DNA from: DALYLB01 sp033763135
Lineage (GTDB): Bacteria > Acidobacteriota > Blastocatellia > RBC074
Assembly: GCA_033763135.1 (NCBI GenBank)
Contig: JANRKY010000047.1
Location: 1 to 64,000, forward strand
Reading direction: 5' to 3'
DNA: 64,000 nt
Under the pieces are notes generated by a model. It saw only the letters and a list, made by a program, of their open reading frames with translations, was not told the DNA's origin and made no database searches. A program made the position numbers and the translations under genes. Positions 42,395 to 52,572 of this stretch are shown piece after piece; positions within the stretch are counted from its first letter, which is position 1, and each line of letters begins with the position of its first letter.

Positions 42395-43258
42395 TTATGG
42401 TTTATCGACTGCGTCGGCCGGTTTGTTGACGTTCTCGGCCTTGAAGGCCTTCTCTTCGAGTTGGACGTTGAAGACCGACTCGACGACCTTTCGCTCCTCG
42501 ACGATCTTGTCGTCCTGATAGACCACGGTCTCGTAGGGGACCAGCGTATTCTGGATCCAGCGGAAATTCTTGAAATAGAGCCGGTATTTGACGGGCGCGG
42601 CGTCCGGGGTCGGCTTCTCCTCATAGCTGAGATAGATGACGTGGCCCGATTTTCTGCTGACCTCGTACCGGGTGCGGACGCCATCAGGGCTGATCAGGTC
42701 GATGAGATCGAGTTCGAGGGTGGCCAGTTTGTAGGAGCCCGCGTATTCGAGCCTGGCGTTGTTCTCCTTGTAACGAAGGAGGGCTTCATAGCTGTGTTCG
42801 TGGGCGGCGCGGAACCCGCGAACGGCGTCGGCGCTCGGCTCCTGAATCTCGCCGTCGTGGATCGCCCAGGTCTGTTTGCCGTCGAACCCGATGGTGTATT
42901 TGGTGCCGGGCAGTTCGAGTTCGATCATCAGCAGATCTTCCTTGAGGGTCGTCTTGCGGATGAATCGGGTGACGGACTTGCCTTCGCGGGCGCCATCGGG
43001 GCCGATGAACTTCACCAGCGCGCGGAGGGTCCCGTTGCGCTGCACGCCGTATACGGCCAGCCGGGAGCCGTACGCCAGGAGGGCGCGCTCCACGAGGTCT
43101 TCCGGTTTCGGGGGCGGCGTTTTCTGGGCGTTGGAGGCTTTTCCATCCTGTGCAAAGACCGGCTGCCATGCCGCTGCCGACAAGCAGCAGCAAAAGGCGA
43201 GAACGAGGAGAACCGTATTGGGACGCTGAGCGCGCAGCGTCGACTTCTTTACCAGCAT
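42395..43258 (-). CDS. Secreted hypothetical protein, LolA/outer-membrane-lipoprotein-sorting-like fold
   Basis: A 287-residue exported protein. The signal peptide contains CCCLSAAAWQPVFAQ. A 220-residue beta-rich domain follows with VERALLAYGSRLAVYGVQ, IRKTTLKEDLLMIELELPGTKYTIGFDGKQTWAIHDG and YRLYFKNFRWIQNTLVPYETVVYQDDKIVEERKV. The repeated strand pattern and the FDGKQTW turn resemble LolA/LolB-like proteins of Acidobacteriota, but the sequence is not diagnostic. It probably lies in the periplasm. ATG 43258 is preferred to the GTG at 43270 because GGAAGG is at the right distance. Confidence 0.6.
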   Translation of the reverse strand: MLVKKSTLRAQRPNTVLLVLAFCCCLSAAAWQPVFAQDGKASNAQKTPPPKPEDLVERALLAYGSRLAVYGVQRNGTLRALVKFIGPDGAREGKSVTRFIRKTTLKEDLLMIELELPGTKYTIGFDGKQTWAIHDGEIQEPSADAVRGFRAAHEHSYEALLRYKENNARLEYAGSYKLATLELDLIDLISPDGVRTRYEVSRKSGHVIYLSYEEKPTPDAAPVKYRLYFKNFRWIQNTLVPYETVVYQDDKIVEERKVVESVFNVQLEEKAFKAENVNKPADAVDKP

Positions 43259-43557
43259 TTGATTTGACACCTTCCCACGTGAATCCTACACTTCACAGTT
43301 TAATTTTCGGGAATCATAACTCACAGGGCGCGACAGTTGCCAGCGACGCATGACGAGCGGGGGATTTTCGTCCCTCGATTCCCAGGGAGCCGGCCCGCGA
43401 GTGTATCGCGCCGGAAGGAACGGCGCCAGGGGCACTTTCTTGCAGTGCGACGCGGGGCGTCCGCGTCGCGGTTCATAATCGTCCTCATCTTTGATTTTAA
43501 ACGAATGATTCAACACGGGCGTGGAGCCCGCGGTGCACAGACAGAAGGAGTCAAGAA

Positions 43558-44670
<1,113 letters not shown>

Positions 44671-44796
44671 GAACGACGCGGCGAGGGGGCGACGCGGCGA
44701 CGCGGCGAGGGAGTTCCGATGATTCGGATGACGACTCTTTCGCCGTGGCGCCGCGTCGCCGCGTCGCTCCTTTGCCGTGTCGCTCCTTCGCCACGG
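44671..44796. repeat. CGACGCGGCGA-type hairpin repeat
   Basis: Left arm 44671-44711 (GACGCGGCGAGGGGGCGACG type units) and right arm from about 44740 (CGCCGTGGCGCCGCGTCGCC, GCGTCGCTCC, TGCCGTGTCGCTCC) flank a loop of about 28 bp. It fills the first part of the 310-bp gap between the ATP-grasp and GCS2 genes. The rest of the gap to 44980 shows no gene. Confidence 0.85.
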
Positions 44797-44980
44797 TTCC
44801 CGCAAGCCATTCGGGAGATTGAGTTTCCACTTGCCAGCGTCCGGCAAAAGCCTTACCATCTGCGGGCCTTCAACTGCGAGCGCAGTCTCCCGAACGCTGC
44901 GCCGGCTCAAAGTTTCAGACACATCGGCTTTGAGCGACAATCTTGAGATCCAAAAGCATTCCAACCTCCTGGAGAGGCAT

Positions 44981-46088
<1,108 letters not shown>

Positions 46089-46090
<2 letters not shown>

Positions 46091-46239
46091 TCGGTAGTCG
46101 GTAGCCGGTAGCCGGTTGTCGGGCAACGGCTCCCCTGAAGAACACGAGAACCGCGACGTTAAATGTGAGATTGAACCGGCTACCGACTACTGGCAACTGA
46201 CAACCGGCAACCGACAACCGGCTACCGGCTACTGATCGA
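46089..46239. repeat. GGTAGCCGGTAG-type hairpin repeat
   Basis: Left arm 46089-46122 (CGGTAGTCGGTAGCCGGTAG units) and right arm 46175-46239 (ACCGGCTACCGACTACTGGC, then CAACCGGCAACCGACAACCG) are mutually complementary. It starts at the GCS2 stop and fills most of the gap before the STAND gene. Confidence 0.8.
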
Positions 46240-46379
46240 TATTTGCCTGCTGAATAAGCCATCCCGCGAGCCCCACACGAAGCTCGACTTCCTCGACGGC
46301 TGCCCCGAAAGCTCGTTACCCCCTGGAAGCCCGATTCAATCCGAAAATGATAAGTGGATCCCTGTAAGTAGGTGCTGTT

Positions 46380-49300
46380 ATGAAAAAGTGGACAACGATT
46401 ATCTTTGCCTGGGTGGCAGTGATTGCGCTGTTGCTGATAGTTGCGCGTTTTATGTTGCCGATGATGGGGCTGGCGGGCGTGGAGGGAGAATATGTCCAGC
46501 CGCTGGTGCGATTGATGCCGGCGTCGATTACGATGCTGGTGGGGTCGATTGCGATGATCGTGTTCGATCTGCGCCGGCAGGCGAAGTTTGTGGACGTCAG
46601 GCCGAAGCGGTTGGTGGATGAGGCAGAGGGGTGGAGCAGCGATTTTGTGGTGGGAGAGGGAGATATGAGCCGCCGGGTCAACTGGCAGCCGCTGGCGAGC
46701 ATGGAGCCGGAAGGGCGTCGGAAGAACGGGAACGGAAATGGGGCGGGGGCGAAGGCGGGGAGGTCGGCGCGGGTGATTCCGGAGAGAAAGGGCGTTGTGG
46801 AGGAGGTTCGCGCGGAGTCGGTTTCGGCGGGCGCAGCGGGGCGGGGCGGCGAGCAGGTCGTCGAGGTCGTGTACGCGGAGCCGGTGGAGGAGTCGTTCGA
46901 GATGCCGGAGCGGGCGGCGGAGGCGGAGGTCGTAGATTGCGTGGTCGTGGCGAGGAGCGAGGATCAGATGGAGTTCTCGCCGGCGGAGGAGCAGGGCGAG
47001 GGCGTCGATGTGGTCGAGTTGGAGGCGATGCCGGTCGTGGAGCGGCGGCCGTTGCGCGTGACGGTGGATCTGCCGGAAGAGCCGGCGATTCCCGAGGAGG
47101 TTTCGGCGGCGGGCGCGCCGGGCGTCGAAGCGGAACAAGAGGCGGATCAAGCGGAGAGGGCCGTTGTGAGCCAGGAGGTGGTGGCGCGCTACCGGCATCT
47201 GGTTGATGCGGCGCAGTCGTCCGCGACCTCGCTCAATCAGCTTCCGCCGCCGTTGCCGGAGTTCACGGGGCGCGAGTTCGAGCTGGAAGAGTTCGTGGCG
47301 GAACACAATCGGTTTCAGACGCGGTTGCTGGGAATGCAGGGACTGGGCGGCGTCGGAAAGACGACGCTGGCGCTGAAACTGGCCGACCAGTTGAAGGAGC
47401 AGTATCCGGATGCGCAGTTCTATCTCGACCTGAAGGGGGCGAGTCCGCTGCCGTTGCCGGTTGCGGAGGCGCAGGCGCACATCATTCGCGCGTACCTGCC
47501 CACGGTTCGCCTGCCGGAGAGCGAAGCGGAATTGAATCATCTGTACCGGTCGCTGCTGCTGGACAAGCGGGTGCTGCTGCTGCTGGATAATGCAGTCAAC
47601 ACGCAGCAGGTGCAGGGACTGGTCGCGCCGGGCGAATGCCTGACGATCATCACCTCGCGGCAGCCGGTGCTTCTGCCCGGCATGTTCTCGCGCCAGTTGG
47701 AGGGGCTGCCGGCTCCGGAGGCGCGGGAGATTCTCCAGCGGCTGGCGCCGCGAGTGGGGGCGCTGGCGGATCGGGTTGCGGAATTGTGCGGGTATCTGCC
47801 GCTTGCGCTGCGTCTGGCGGCGAGCACGCTGGCCTTTGAGCCGTCGTTGCGGGTGGAGGAGTATGTCGACCGGCTCGGAGAACTCAAGCAGACGGAGCGG
47901 CTCCGCCATCCGGTCGATGCCGTGGTCACCCTGGCGTACGACCTGCTGGCGCCGTCGCTGCAGAAGCTCTGGCGGTTGCTGGCCGTCTTCTCCGACACCT
48001 TCGATGGAAGCGCGGCGGCCTCGATCTGGACGCTCAATCCGGCGCACGCGGAGACGGCGCTCGATCGGCTTCTGGCCGGAAGCCTGATTGAACGAAATCG
48101 CGCCTCGGGGCGATATCGTCTGCACGACCTGATGTCGGCTTTCGCCGAGACCCGGCTGACGGAGGAGGAGCGGGCCCTCGCCTGCCAGCGCCATTCCGCC
48201 CATTACCAGAGCGTGCTGCACGAGGCCGATGCGCTCTACGAACAGGGCGGCGACCTGTTCAAGCTCGGTCTGGATCTGGTCGATATGGAATGGATGAATA
48301 TTCAATCCGGGCAGGTCTGGGCGGCGTCGAATATGACCCGGGACCGCGCGGCCTGCGAACTCTGCAACTCCTATCCCGATGCCGGCAAATTTGTGCTCGA
48401 CCTCCGGCAGCATCCGCGCGAGCGCATCCGCTGGAGCGAGGCGGCCCTGGAGGCCGCGCAGCGGATGAATCGGAGCAAGTCGAGCGCGCGTCATCTGATC
48501 GGGCTGGGAGATTCCTATATCGCACTCAGCGAAGTTCACCATGCCATCGAGTTTTACGAGCGGGGATTGAAGCTCGCGAGCGGCGCGAAGGACCGGCGCG
48601 CCGAAGCCGAGAGTTTGAGCGGCCTCGGGAATGCCTATTATCTGGGCGGGGGGCTCGGGCGGGCCCGGGAGGTTCACGAGAAGGCGATGGAGCTGTTCGC
48701 GGCGCTCGGGGACCGGCGCGGCGTCGCCGATTCGCTCGGAAATCTGGGCATGGCCCACTACGCGATGGGGGAAGTCCGCAAGGCCGCCGATCTCTTTGCG
48801 CGGCAATTGAAGGCGGCGCGGGAGAGCGGCGACCGGCGCAACGAGTCGATCGCGCTCGGCGGACTAGGGCTGACGCAATATGTGATGGGAGATTCCCGGC
48901 GGGCTGCGGAGCTGTTCAATCAGCAGCTTGCGATCACGCGGGAGATCGGCGATCGGCGCGGCGAGGCCGTGGCGCTGAGCAATCTCGGAAACGCCTGCGC
49001 GACGCTCGAATACACGCAGCAGGCCATTGCCTATCACGAGCAGGCGCTGACGATCGCCCGCGAGATGAGCGATCGCCGCGCCGAAGCGACCGCGCTCGGG
49101 GGACTGGGCGTGGCGGAGTATCTGGCGAAGAACGTGGCCCGCTCCGTCGAACTGCTCGAATCGCAGTTGAAGCTCACGCGCGAGATCGGCGACCGGCGGG
49201 GCGAAGCGATCGCGCTCGGCAACCTTGGCGAAGCGCGCATCGCCTCGGGCGATGCGGCCGCCGCGATCGAGCCGCTCAAGCAGGCCTTTCAGGTCGCCAG

Positions 49301-49481
49301 CCAGATCGGGGACGTTCAGGCGCAGGGCAACGCGCTCTTCCATCTGGCGATTGCGCTCGACGACCTCGGCGAGCGCAAACAGGCGATCCGGCAGGCCGAG
49401 TCCGCGCTCGAACTCTTCCGCGTCGAGGGCCATCCCAGTGCCGACCTCGTGAAGAGACAGCTCGACTCCTGGCGGGGATGA
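46380..49481 (+). CDS. Membrane-anchored STAND (NB-ARC-like) NTPase with TPR repeats
   Basis: A 1033-residue protein. Two N-terminal membrane helices (residues about 5-26 and 46-64) are followed by an acidic, low-complexity linker (to about 290). An NB-ARC/AP-ATPase module then has Walker A GLGGVGKTT (321-329), Walker B VLLLLDNA (about 396), TSR near 427 and GYLPLAL (about 470). A winged-helix-like region precedes seven TPR-type repeats of exactly 40 residues, each marked by a GDRRGEA-like turn. STAND proteins are signal-triggered oligomerising switches; here the sensor would be the TPR array. Unlike defence Avs proteins, no effector nuclease or protease domain is seen, so the output may be at the membrane. 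Confidence 0.88.
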   Translation: MKKWTTIIFAWVAVIALLLIVARFMLPMMGLAGVEGEYVQPLVRLMPASITMLVGSIAMIVFDLRRQAKFVDVRPKRLVDEAEGWSSDFVVGEGDMSRRVNWQPLASMEPEGRRKNGNGNGAGAKAGRSARVIPERKGVVEEVRAESVSAGAAGRGGEQVVEVVYAEPVEESFEMPERAAEAEVVDCVVVARSEDQMEFSPAEEQGEGVDVVELEAMPVVERRPLRVTVDLPEEPAIPEEVSAAGAPGVEAEQEADQAERAVVSQEVVARYRHLVDAAQSSATSLNQLPPPLPEFTGREFELEEFVAEHNRFQTRLLGMQGLGGVGKTTLALKLADQLKEQYPDAQFYLDLKGASPLPLPVAEAQAHIIRAYLPTVRLPESEAELNHLYRSLLLDKRVLLLLDNAVNTQQVQGLVAPGECLTIITSRQPVLLPGMFSRQLEGLPAPEAREILQRLAPRVGALADRVAELCGYLPLALRLAASTLAFEPSLRVEEYVDRLGELKQTERLRHPVDAVVTLAYDLLAPSLQKLWRLLAVFSDTFDGSAAASIWTLNPAHAETALDRLLAGSLIERNRASGRYRLHDLMSAFAETRLTEEERALACQRHSAHYQSVLHEADALYEQGGDLFKLGLDLVDMEWMNIQSGQVWAASNMTRDRAACELCNSYPDAGKFVLDLRQHPRERIRWSEAALEAAQRMNRSKSSARHLIGLGDSYIALSEVHHAIEFYERGLKLASGAKDRRAEAESLSGLGNAYYLGGGLGRAREVHEKAMELFAALGDRRGVADSLGNLGMAHYAMGEVRKAADLFARQLKAARESGDRRNESIALGGLGLTQYVMGDSRRAAELFNQQLAITREIGDRRGEAVALSNLGNACATLEYTQQAIAYHEQALTIAREMSDRRAEATALGGLGVAEYLAKNVARSVELLESQLKLTREIGDRRGEAIALGNLGEARIASGDAAAAIEPLKQAFQVASQIGDVQAQGNALFHLAIALDDLGERKQAIRQAESALELFRVEGHPSADLVKRQLDSWRG

Positions 49482-49575
49482 GGCGACGCATTCGCCAAGC
49501 GTCCGCCGATACAATTGTTCGGGATGGGGAGCGAAAAAGAAGGGGTGTGCAAGGGCAACCGCTTGGCCGTAAACG

Positions 49576-49712
49576 GGGCTTCATTTGAACCTGTCTGTAA
49601 CAGGTGGGTGACCTTGAAAAGCCCTGCGGCGTAAGAGATTCGCGCGTTGGCGATCGTGCTTGCCGACAGGAAGCATCGGCCTCCCGATCAAACGAATTGG
49701 CTCAAATAGAAG
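49576..49712 (+). ncRNA. Candidate structured RNA, class unknown
   Basis: GGGCTTCA/TGAAAAGCCC encloses a strong ACCTGT-CTGTA-ACAGGT hairpin (49589-49605). A long-range pairing CTTCATTTGA (49579-49588) with TCAAATAGAAG (49702-49712) would close the whole element, and an inner GTGCTT/AAGCAT hairpin is also possible. The alternative pairings compete, as in regulatory RNAs. It lies in the 650-bp gene-free stretch 49482-50131 after the STAND gene. I could not match it to 6S, SRP, RNase P or tmRNA. The strand is assumed. Confidence 0.35.
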
Positions 49713-50033
49713 TGCCGCCGCCTACTAACGTCGCAGTCGCCCTGCAACGATCGGTATGCTAGCCGAGGGGGTAGACCCGGTCAATACCCTTAATCAAAAT
49801 CTTTTCCGCGCGTCGGAAGAGGCGACCGCTTGACCGGCTCTGGTGGGTTGGTTATCCTTTCTTCTTTTTCGATATGAGAAAGTTTCCGCTGGCGTCAGCC
49901 GGAGGGCGTGCGTTGGTCAGCGGCAAGCGAGAGAGAGAATGAAAGGGGCCGGGGTTCTGCCTGCGGGCGGAATTCCGAACGATTTCGAGGCGTAGTTCAG
50001 GTCGGATTGCGACGCCCGGAAAGAATGAAAATC

Positions 50034-50108
50034 TCATCCACGAAGACACACGAAGAAACACGAAGACGATGCTTCCCTTCGTGTTTCTTCGTGTAACTTC
50101 GTGGATGA
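50034..50108. repeat. CACGAAGA-type hairpin repeat upstream of efp
   Basis: TCATCCACGAAGACACACGA with more CACGAAG units, then the complementary CTTCGTGTTTCTTCGTGTAA and CTTCGTGGATGA, form a stem of about 32 bp with a 9-nt loop. It ends 23 bp before the efp ATG and could influence efp mRNA structure. Confidence 0.85.
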
Positions 50109-50131
50109 TTTCCTGAGGAGAGTTTTTCAGC

Positions 50132-50695
50132 ATGGCCATCAAGGCGAATCAAATTCGGAAGGGCATGATCCTGATTCATAATGGGGTGCCGCATAGAGTC
50201 ATCGAGTTTCATCATCACACGCCGGGGAATCTGCGAGCGATGGTGCAGACGCGGATGCGGAATCTGAAGAGCGGCAGCACGCTGGAGCACCGGTTCAGCT
50301 CGACCGAGGCGGTGGACCGGGCGGTTCTCGATGAGCAGGAGATGACCTATCTCTATCCCGAGGGCGACACCTATTATTTCATGAACACCGAGACGTATGA
50401 GCAGATTGGATTGAGCGCGGAGGAGCTGGGAGACAGCATCGGCTATCTGCTTGCGGACACGGTGATCAAGGTGGAGTTTTACGAGGGAGCGCCGATCGGC
50501 ATCGAGATTCCGCTGGTGGTGGAACTGGTGGTGGTGGAGACGGAGCCCGAGATCAAGGGGGCGACGGTGAGCAACGTCGGCAAGCAGGCGAAGCTCGAAA
50601 CGGGGATCACGATTCAGGTGCCCGCCTTCATCAAGGAGGGGGAGAAGATCCGGGTGGATACGACCGAGGGACGGTACATCGAGCGCGCGAAATAG
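50132..50695 (+). CDS. efp: Translation elongation factor P
   Basis: A 187-residue EF-P with three OB-like domains. It starts MAIKANQIRKGMILIHNGVP, has the domain II NTETYEQIGLSAEELGDS segment, and closes with GATVSNVGKQAKLETGITIQVPAFIKEGEKIRVDTTEGRYIERAK, cited here only as landmarks at residues 140-187. EF-P rescues ribosomes stalled at polyproline. The residue normally modified (E. coli Lys34, loop PGKGQA) is Asn33 in TPGNLRAM, so lysylation or rhamnosylation by the known enzymes is not expected. It is followed by a strong terminator. Confidence 0.95.
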   Translation: MAIKANQIRKGMILIHNGVPHRVIEFHHHTPGNLRAMVQTRMRNLKSGSTLEHRFSSTEAVDRAVLDEQEMTYLYPEGDTYYFMNTETYEQIGLSAEELGDSIGYLLADTVIKVEFYEGAPIGIEIPLVVELVVVETEPEIKGATVSNVGKQAKLETGITIQVPAFIKEGEKIRVDTTEGRYIERAK

Positions 50696-50719
50696 TCGCT
50701 CGCGGATCGATCATGGAAG

Positions 50720-50772
50720 AGCCCGTGGACGGCGCGCGTTGAGCGCGCTGTCCACGGGCTTTTGTCTTTTTT
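50720..50772 (+). terminator. Intrinsic terminator of efp
   Basis: AGCCCGTGGACGGCGCGC and GCGCGCTGTCCACGGGCT pair almost perfectly around GTTGA, followed by TTTGTCTTTTTT. It is the textbook strong-terminator form. Confidence 0.93.
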
Positions 50773-50872
50773 GCGAATCTTCATTCGATTTCCGGCGGAG
50801 CTTGGATACAATGCCGACGCTCCGCCTGTGGGGGATGGATTGAGTGCGGGGGTCGAAACGGTAGCTTCCACC

Positions 50873-52555
50873 ATGAACAAAATCGTCGAATGCATTCCGA
50901 ATTTCAGTGAGGGGCGGGATGAGGCCAAGCTGGGGCTGATTGCGCGGGCGATCGCCTCGATCCCGAATGTGGCGGTGCTGGATCTGCACATGGACGGCGA
51001 TCACAATCGATCGGTGATTACGTTTGCGGGCGATCCGGAGGGGGTGGTGGAGGCGGCGGTGCGTGCGGCGGAGACGGCGGTGGAGCTGATCGATCTGAAC
51101 CAGCATCTCGGGGAGCATCCGCGAATCGGCGCGCTGGACGTGTTGCCGTTTGTGCCGATCCGGGGGGTGACGATGACGGATTGCGTCGCGCTGGCGCGGC
51201 GGGCGGGAGAGCGGATTGCGCGGACGCTGCGGATTCCCGTCTATCTGTATGAGGCGGCGGCGATGCGGCCGGATCGGGAGGATCTGGCCAACATTCGGCG
51301 GGGCGAGTTCGAGTCGCTGCGGCGGGAGATCGAGGAGTTGCCCGATCGCGCGCCCGATTTTGGCGAGCGGCGCGTTCATCCGACGGCAGGCGCGATGGCG
51401 ATCGGGGCGCGGCCGCCGCTGATTGCGTACAACATCAATCTCGCAACCGAGGATCTGTCCGTCGCGAAGCGGATCGCGCGGGCGGTTCGCGGGAGCAGCG
51501 GCGGGCTGCAGTATGTCAAGGCGCTGGCGATGGACCTGAAGAACCGGCGCCAGGTGCAGGTCTCGATGAACCTGACCGATTATGAGTTGACGCCGCTCTT
51601 TCGGGTCTTTGAGATGGTTCGGCGGGAGGCCGACCGCTATGGGGTGAGGGTCGCGGGGAGCGAACTGGTCGGGTTGATTCCGCAGGCGGCGCTCAATGCG
51701 TGCACCGACTTCTATCTGCGATTCGAGAACTTCAGCGAGGATTCGGTTCTGGAGAACCGGCTGCAGGCGGAGCTGGATGCGTTCCGCGCGGCGCCGTTTT
51801 CCGGGCGGCCGGCGCTGGAAGAGCGCCGGCCGATGGCCCGGCCGCTGCCACTGACGGAGCCGGTCGGCGTCGTGGAAGAGGAAGAGGCGCCGGAAGAGAT
51901 GGCGGAAGGGGAAGAGGAGGCAGGTTCCGTCGCGATGGACGGGACGCCGATTGCGACCTATGCCGATGTCATCGCATCGGGGGCGCAGACGCCCGATGGG
52001 GTGTCGATCGCCGCGTACGCCGGCGCGTTGGCGGCGTCGCTTGGGGGGATGCTCTGCAATCTGACGATCGGCCAGCGGCCCGCGGCTGAGAAGGAGGCGA
52101 GCGCCATGCTCGACCAGCTCGATGAGCTGCGAACCGATCTGTACCGTGCCATTAACGAAGACGCCGAGACGCGCGAACTCGTACTTGATGCGATCTCGCT
52201 CTCGCAGGAGTCGGAGGGAGAGATTCTCGCCCGGACCTTTGCGATCGAGCAGGCGACGAAGAATGCCGTCGCGATTCCGCTGCGCGTCGCCGAGAACGCC
52301 GTCGAGGTGTTGGAGCTGCTGAAAGAACTGACGGAGATCTGCAATCCCAGCGGGCTGGCGGATCTGGCGACCGGGGCCCAGTTGGCGATGGCGGCGATTC
52401 GCGGCGCGGTCTATAACACCTTCGCCAATTTGAGCGCCATACAGGACGAGGATTTCAATCAGGATCGGCGCGGACAGGCGGCGGAGCTCTATACCCGCGG
52501 CCGTGCGGTCACGGACGAGATCGAGGCGTTGTTTTTCCGGGCATTTCCCCGATGA
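50873..52555 (+). CDS. ftcD: Formiminotransferase-cyclodeaminase
   Basis: A 560-residue fusion. Residues 1-290 are formiminoglutamate:THF formiminotransferase (ECIPNFSEGRD, LDLHMDGDHNRSVITFAG, HPRIGALDVLPFVPIRGV), with the N- and C-terminal subdomains. A Glu-rich linker (about 330-355) follows. Residues 370-560 are formimino-THF cyclodeaminase (IAAYAGALAASLGGMLCNLT, helical). It transfers the formimino group of formiminoglutamate from histidine degradation to folate and releases ammonia. The ATG at 50873 precedes the conserved start; a longer frame runs back into the efp terminator. Confidence 0.93.
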   Translation: MNKIVECIPNFSEGRDEAKLGLIARAIASIPNVAVLDLHMDGDHNRSVITFAGDPEGVVEAAVRAAETAVELIDLNQHLGEHPRIGALDVLPFVPIRGVTMTDCVALARRAGERIARTLRIPVYLYEAAAMRPDREDLANIRRGEFESLRREIEELPDRAPDFGERRVHPTAGAMAIGARPPLIAYNINLATEDLSVAKRIARAVRGSSGGLQYVKALAMDLKNRRQVQVSMNLTDYELTPLFRVFEMVRREADRYGVRVAGSELVGLIPQAALNACTDFYLRFENFSEDSVLENRLQAELDAFRAAPFSGRPALEERRPMARPLPLTEPVGVVEEEEAPEEMAEGEEEAGSVAMDGTPIATYADVIASGAQTPDGVSIAAYAGALAASLGGMLCNLTIGQRPAAEKEASAMLDQLDELRTDLYRAINEDAETRELVLDAISLSQESEGEILARTFAIEQATKNAVAIPLRVAENAVEVLELLKELTEICNPSGLADLATGAQLAMAAIRGAVYNTFANLSAIQDEDFNQDRRGQAAELYTRGRAVTDEIEALFFRAFPR

Positions 52556-52572
52556 TCTTTTGGGAGGAGACA

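Noticed and set aside
49576..49712. 6S RNA or SRP RNA (AGGAAGCA and CCTTGAA...CCTGCGGCG resemblances)
   Set aside because: The SRP loop GGTCAGGTCCGGAAGGAAGC is absent, and the 6S open-complex bubble could not be laid out.
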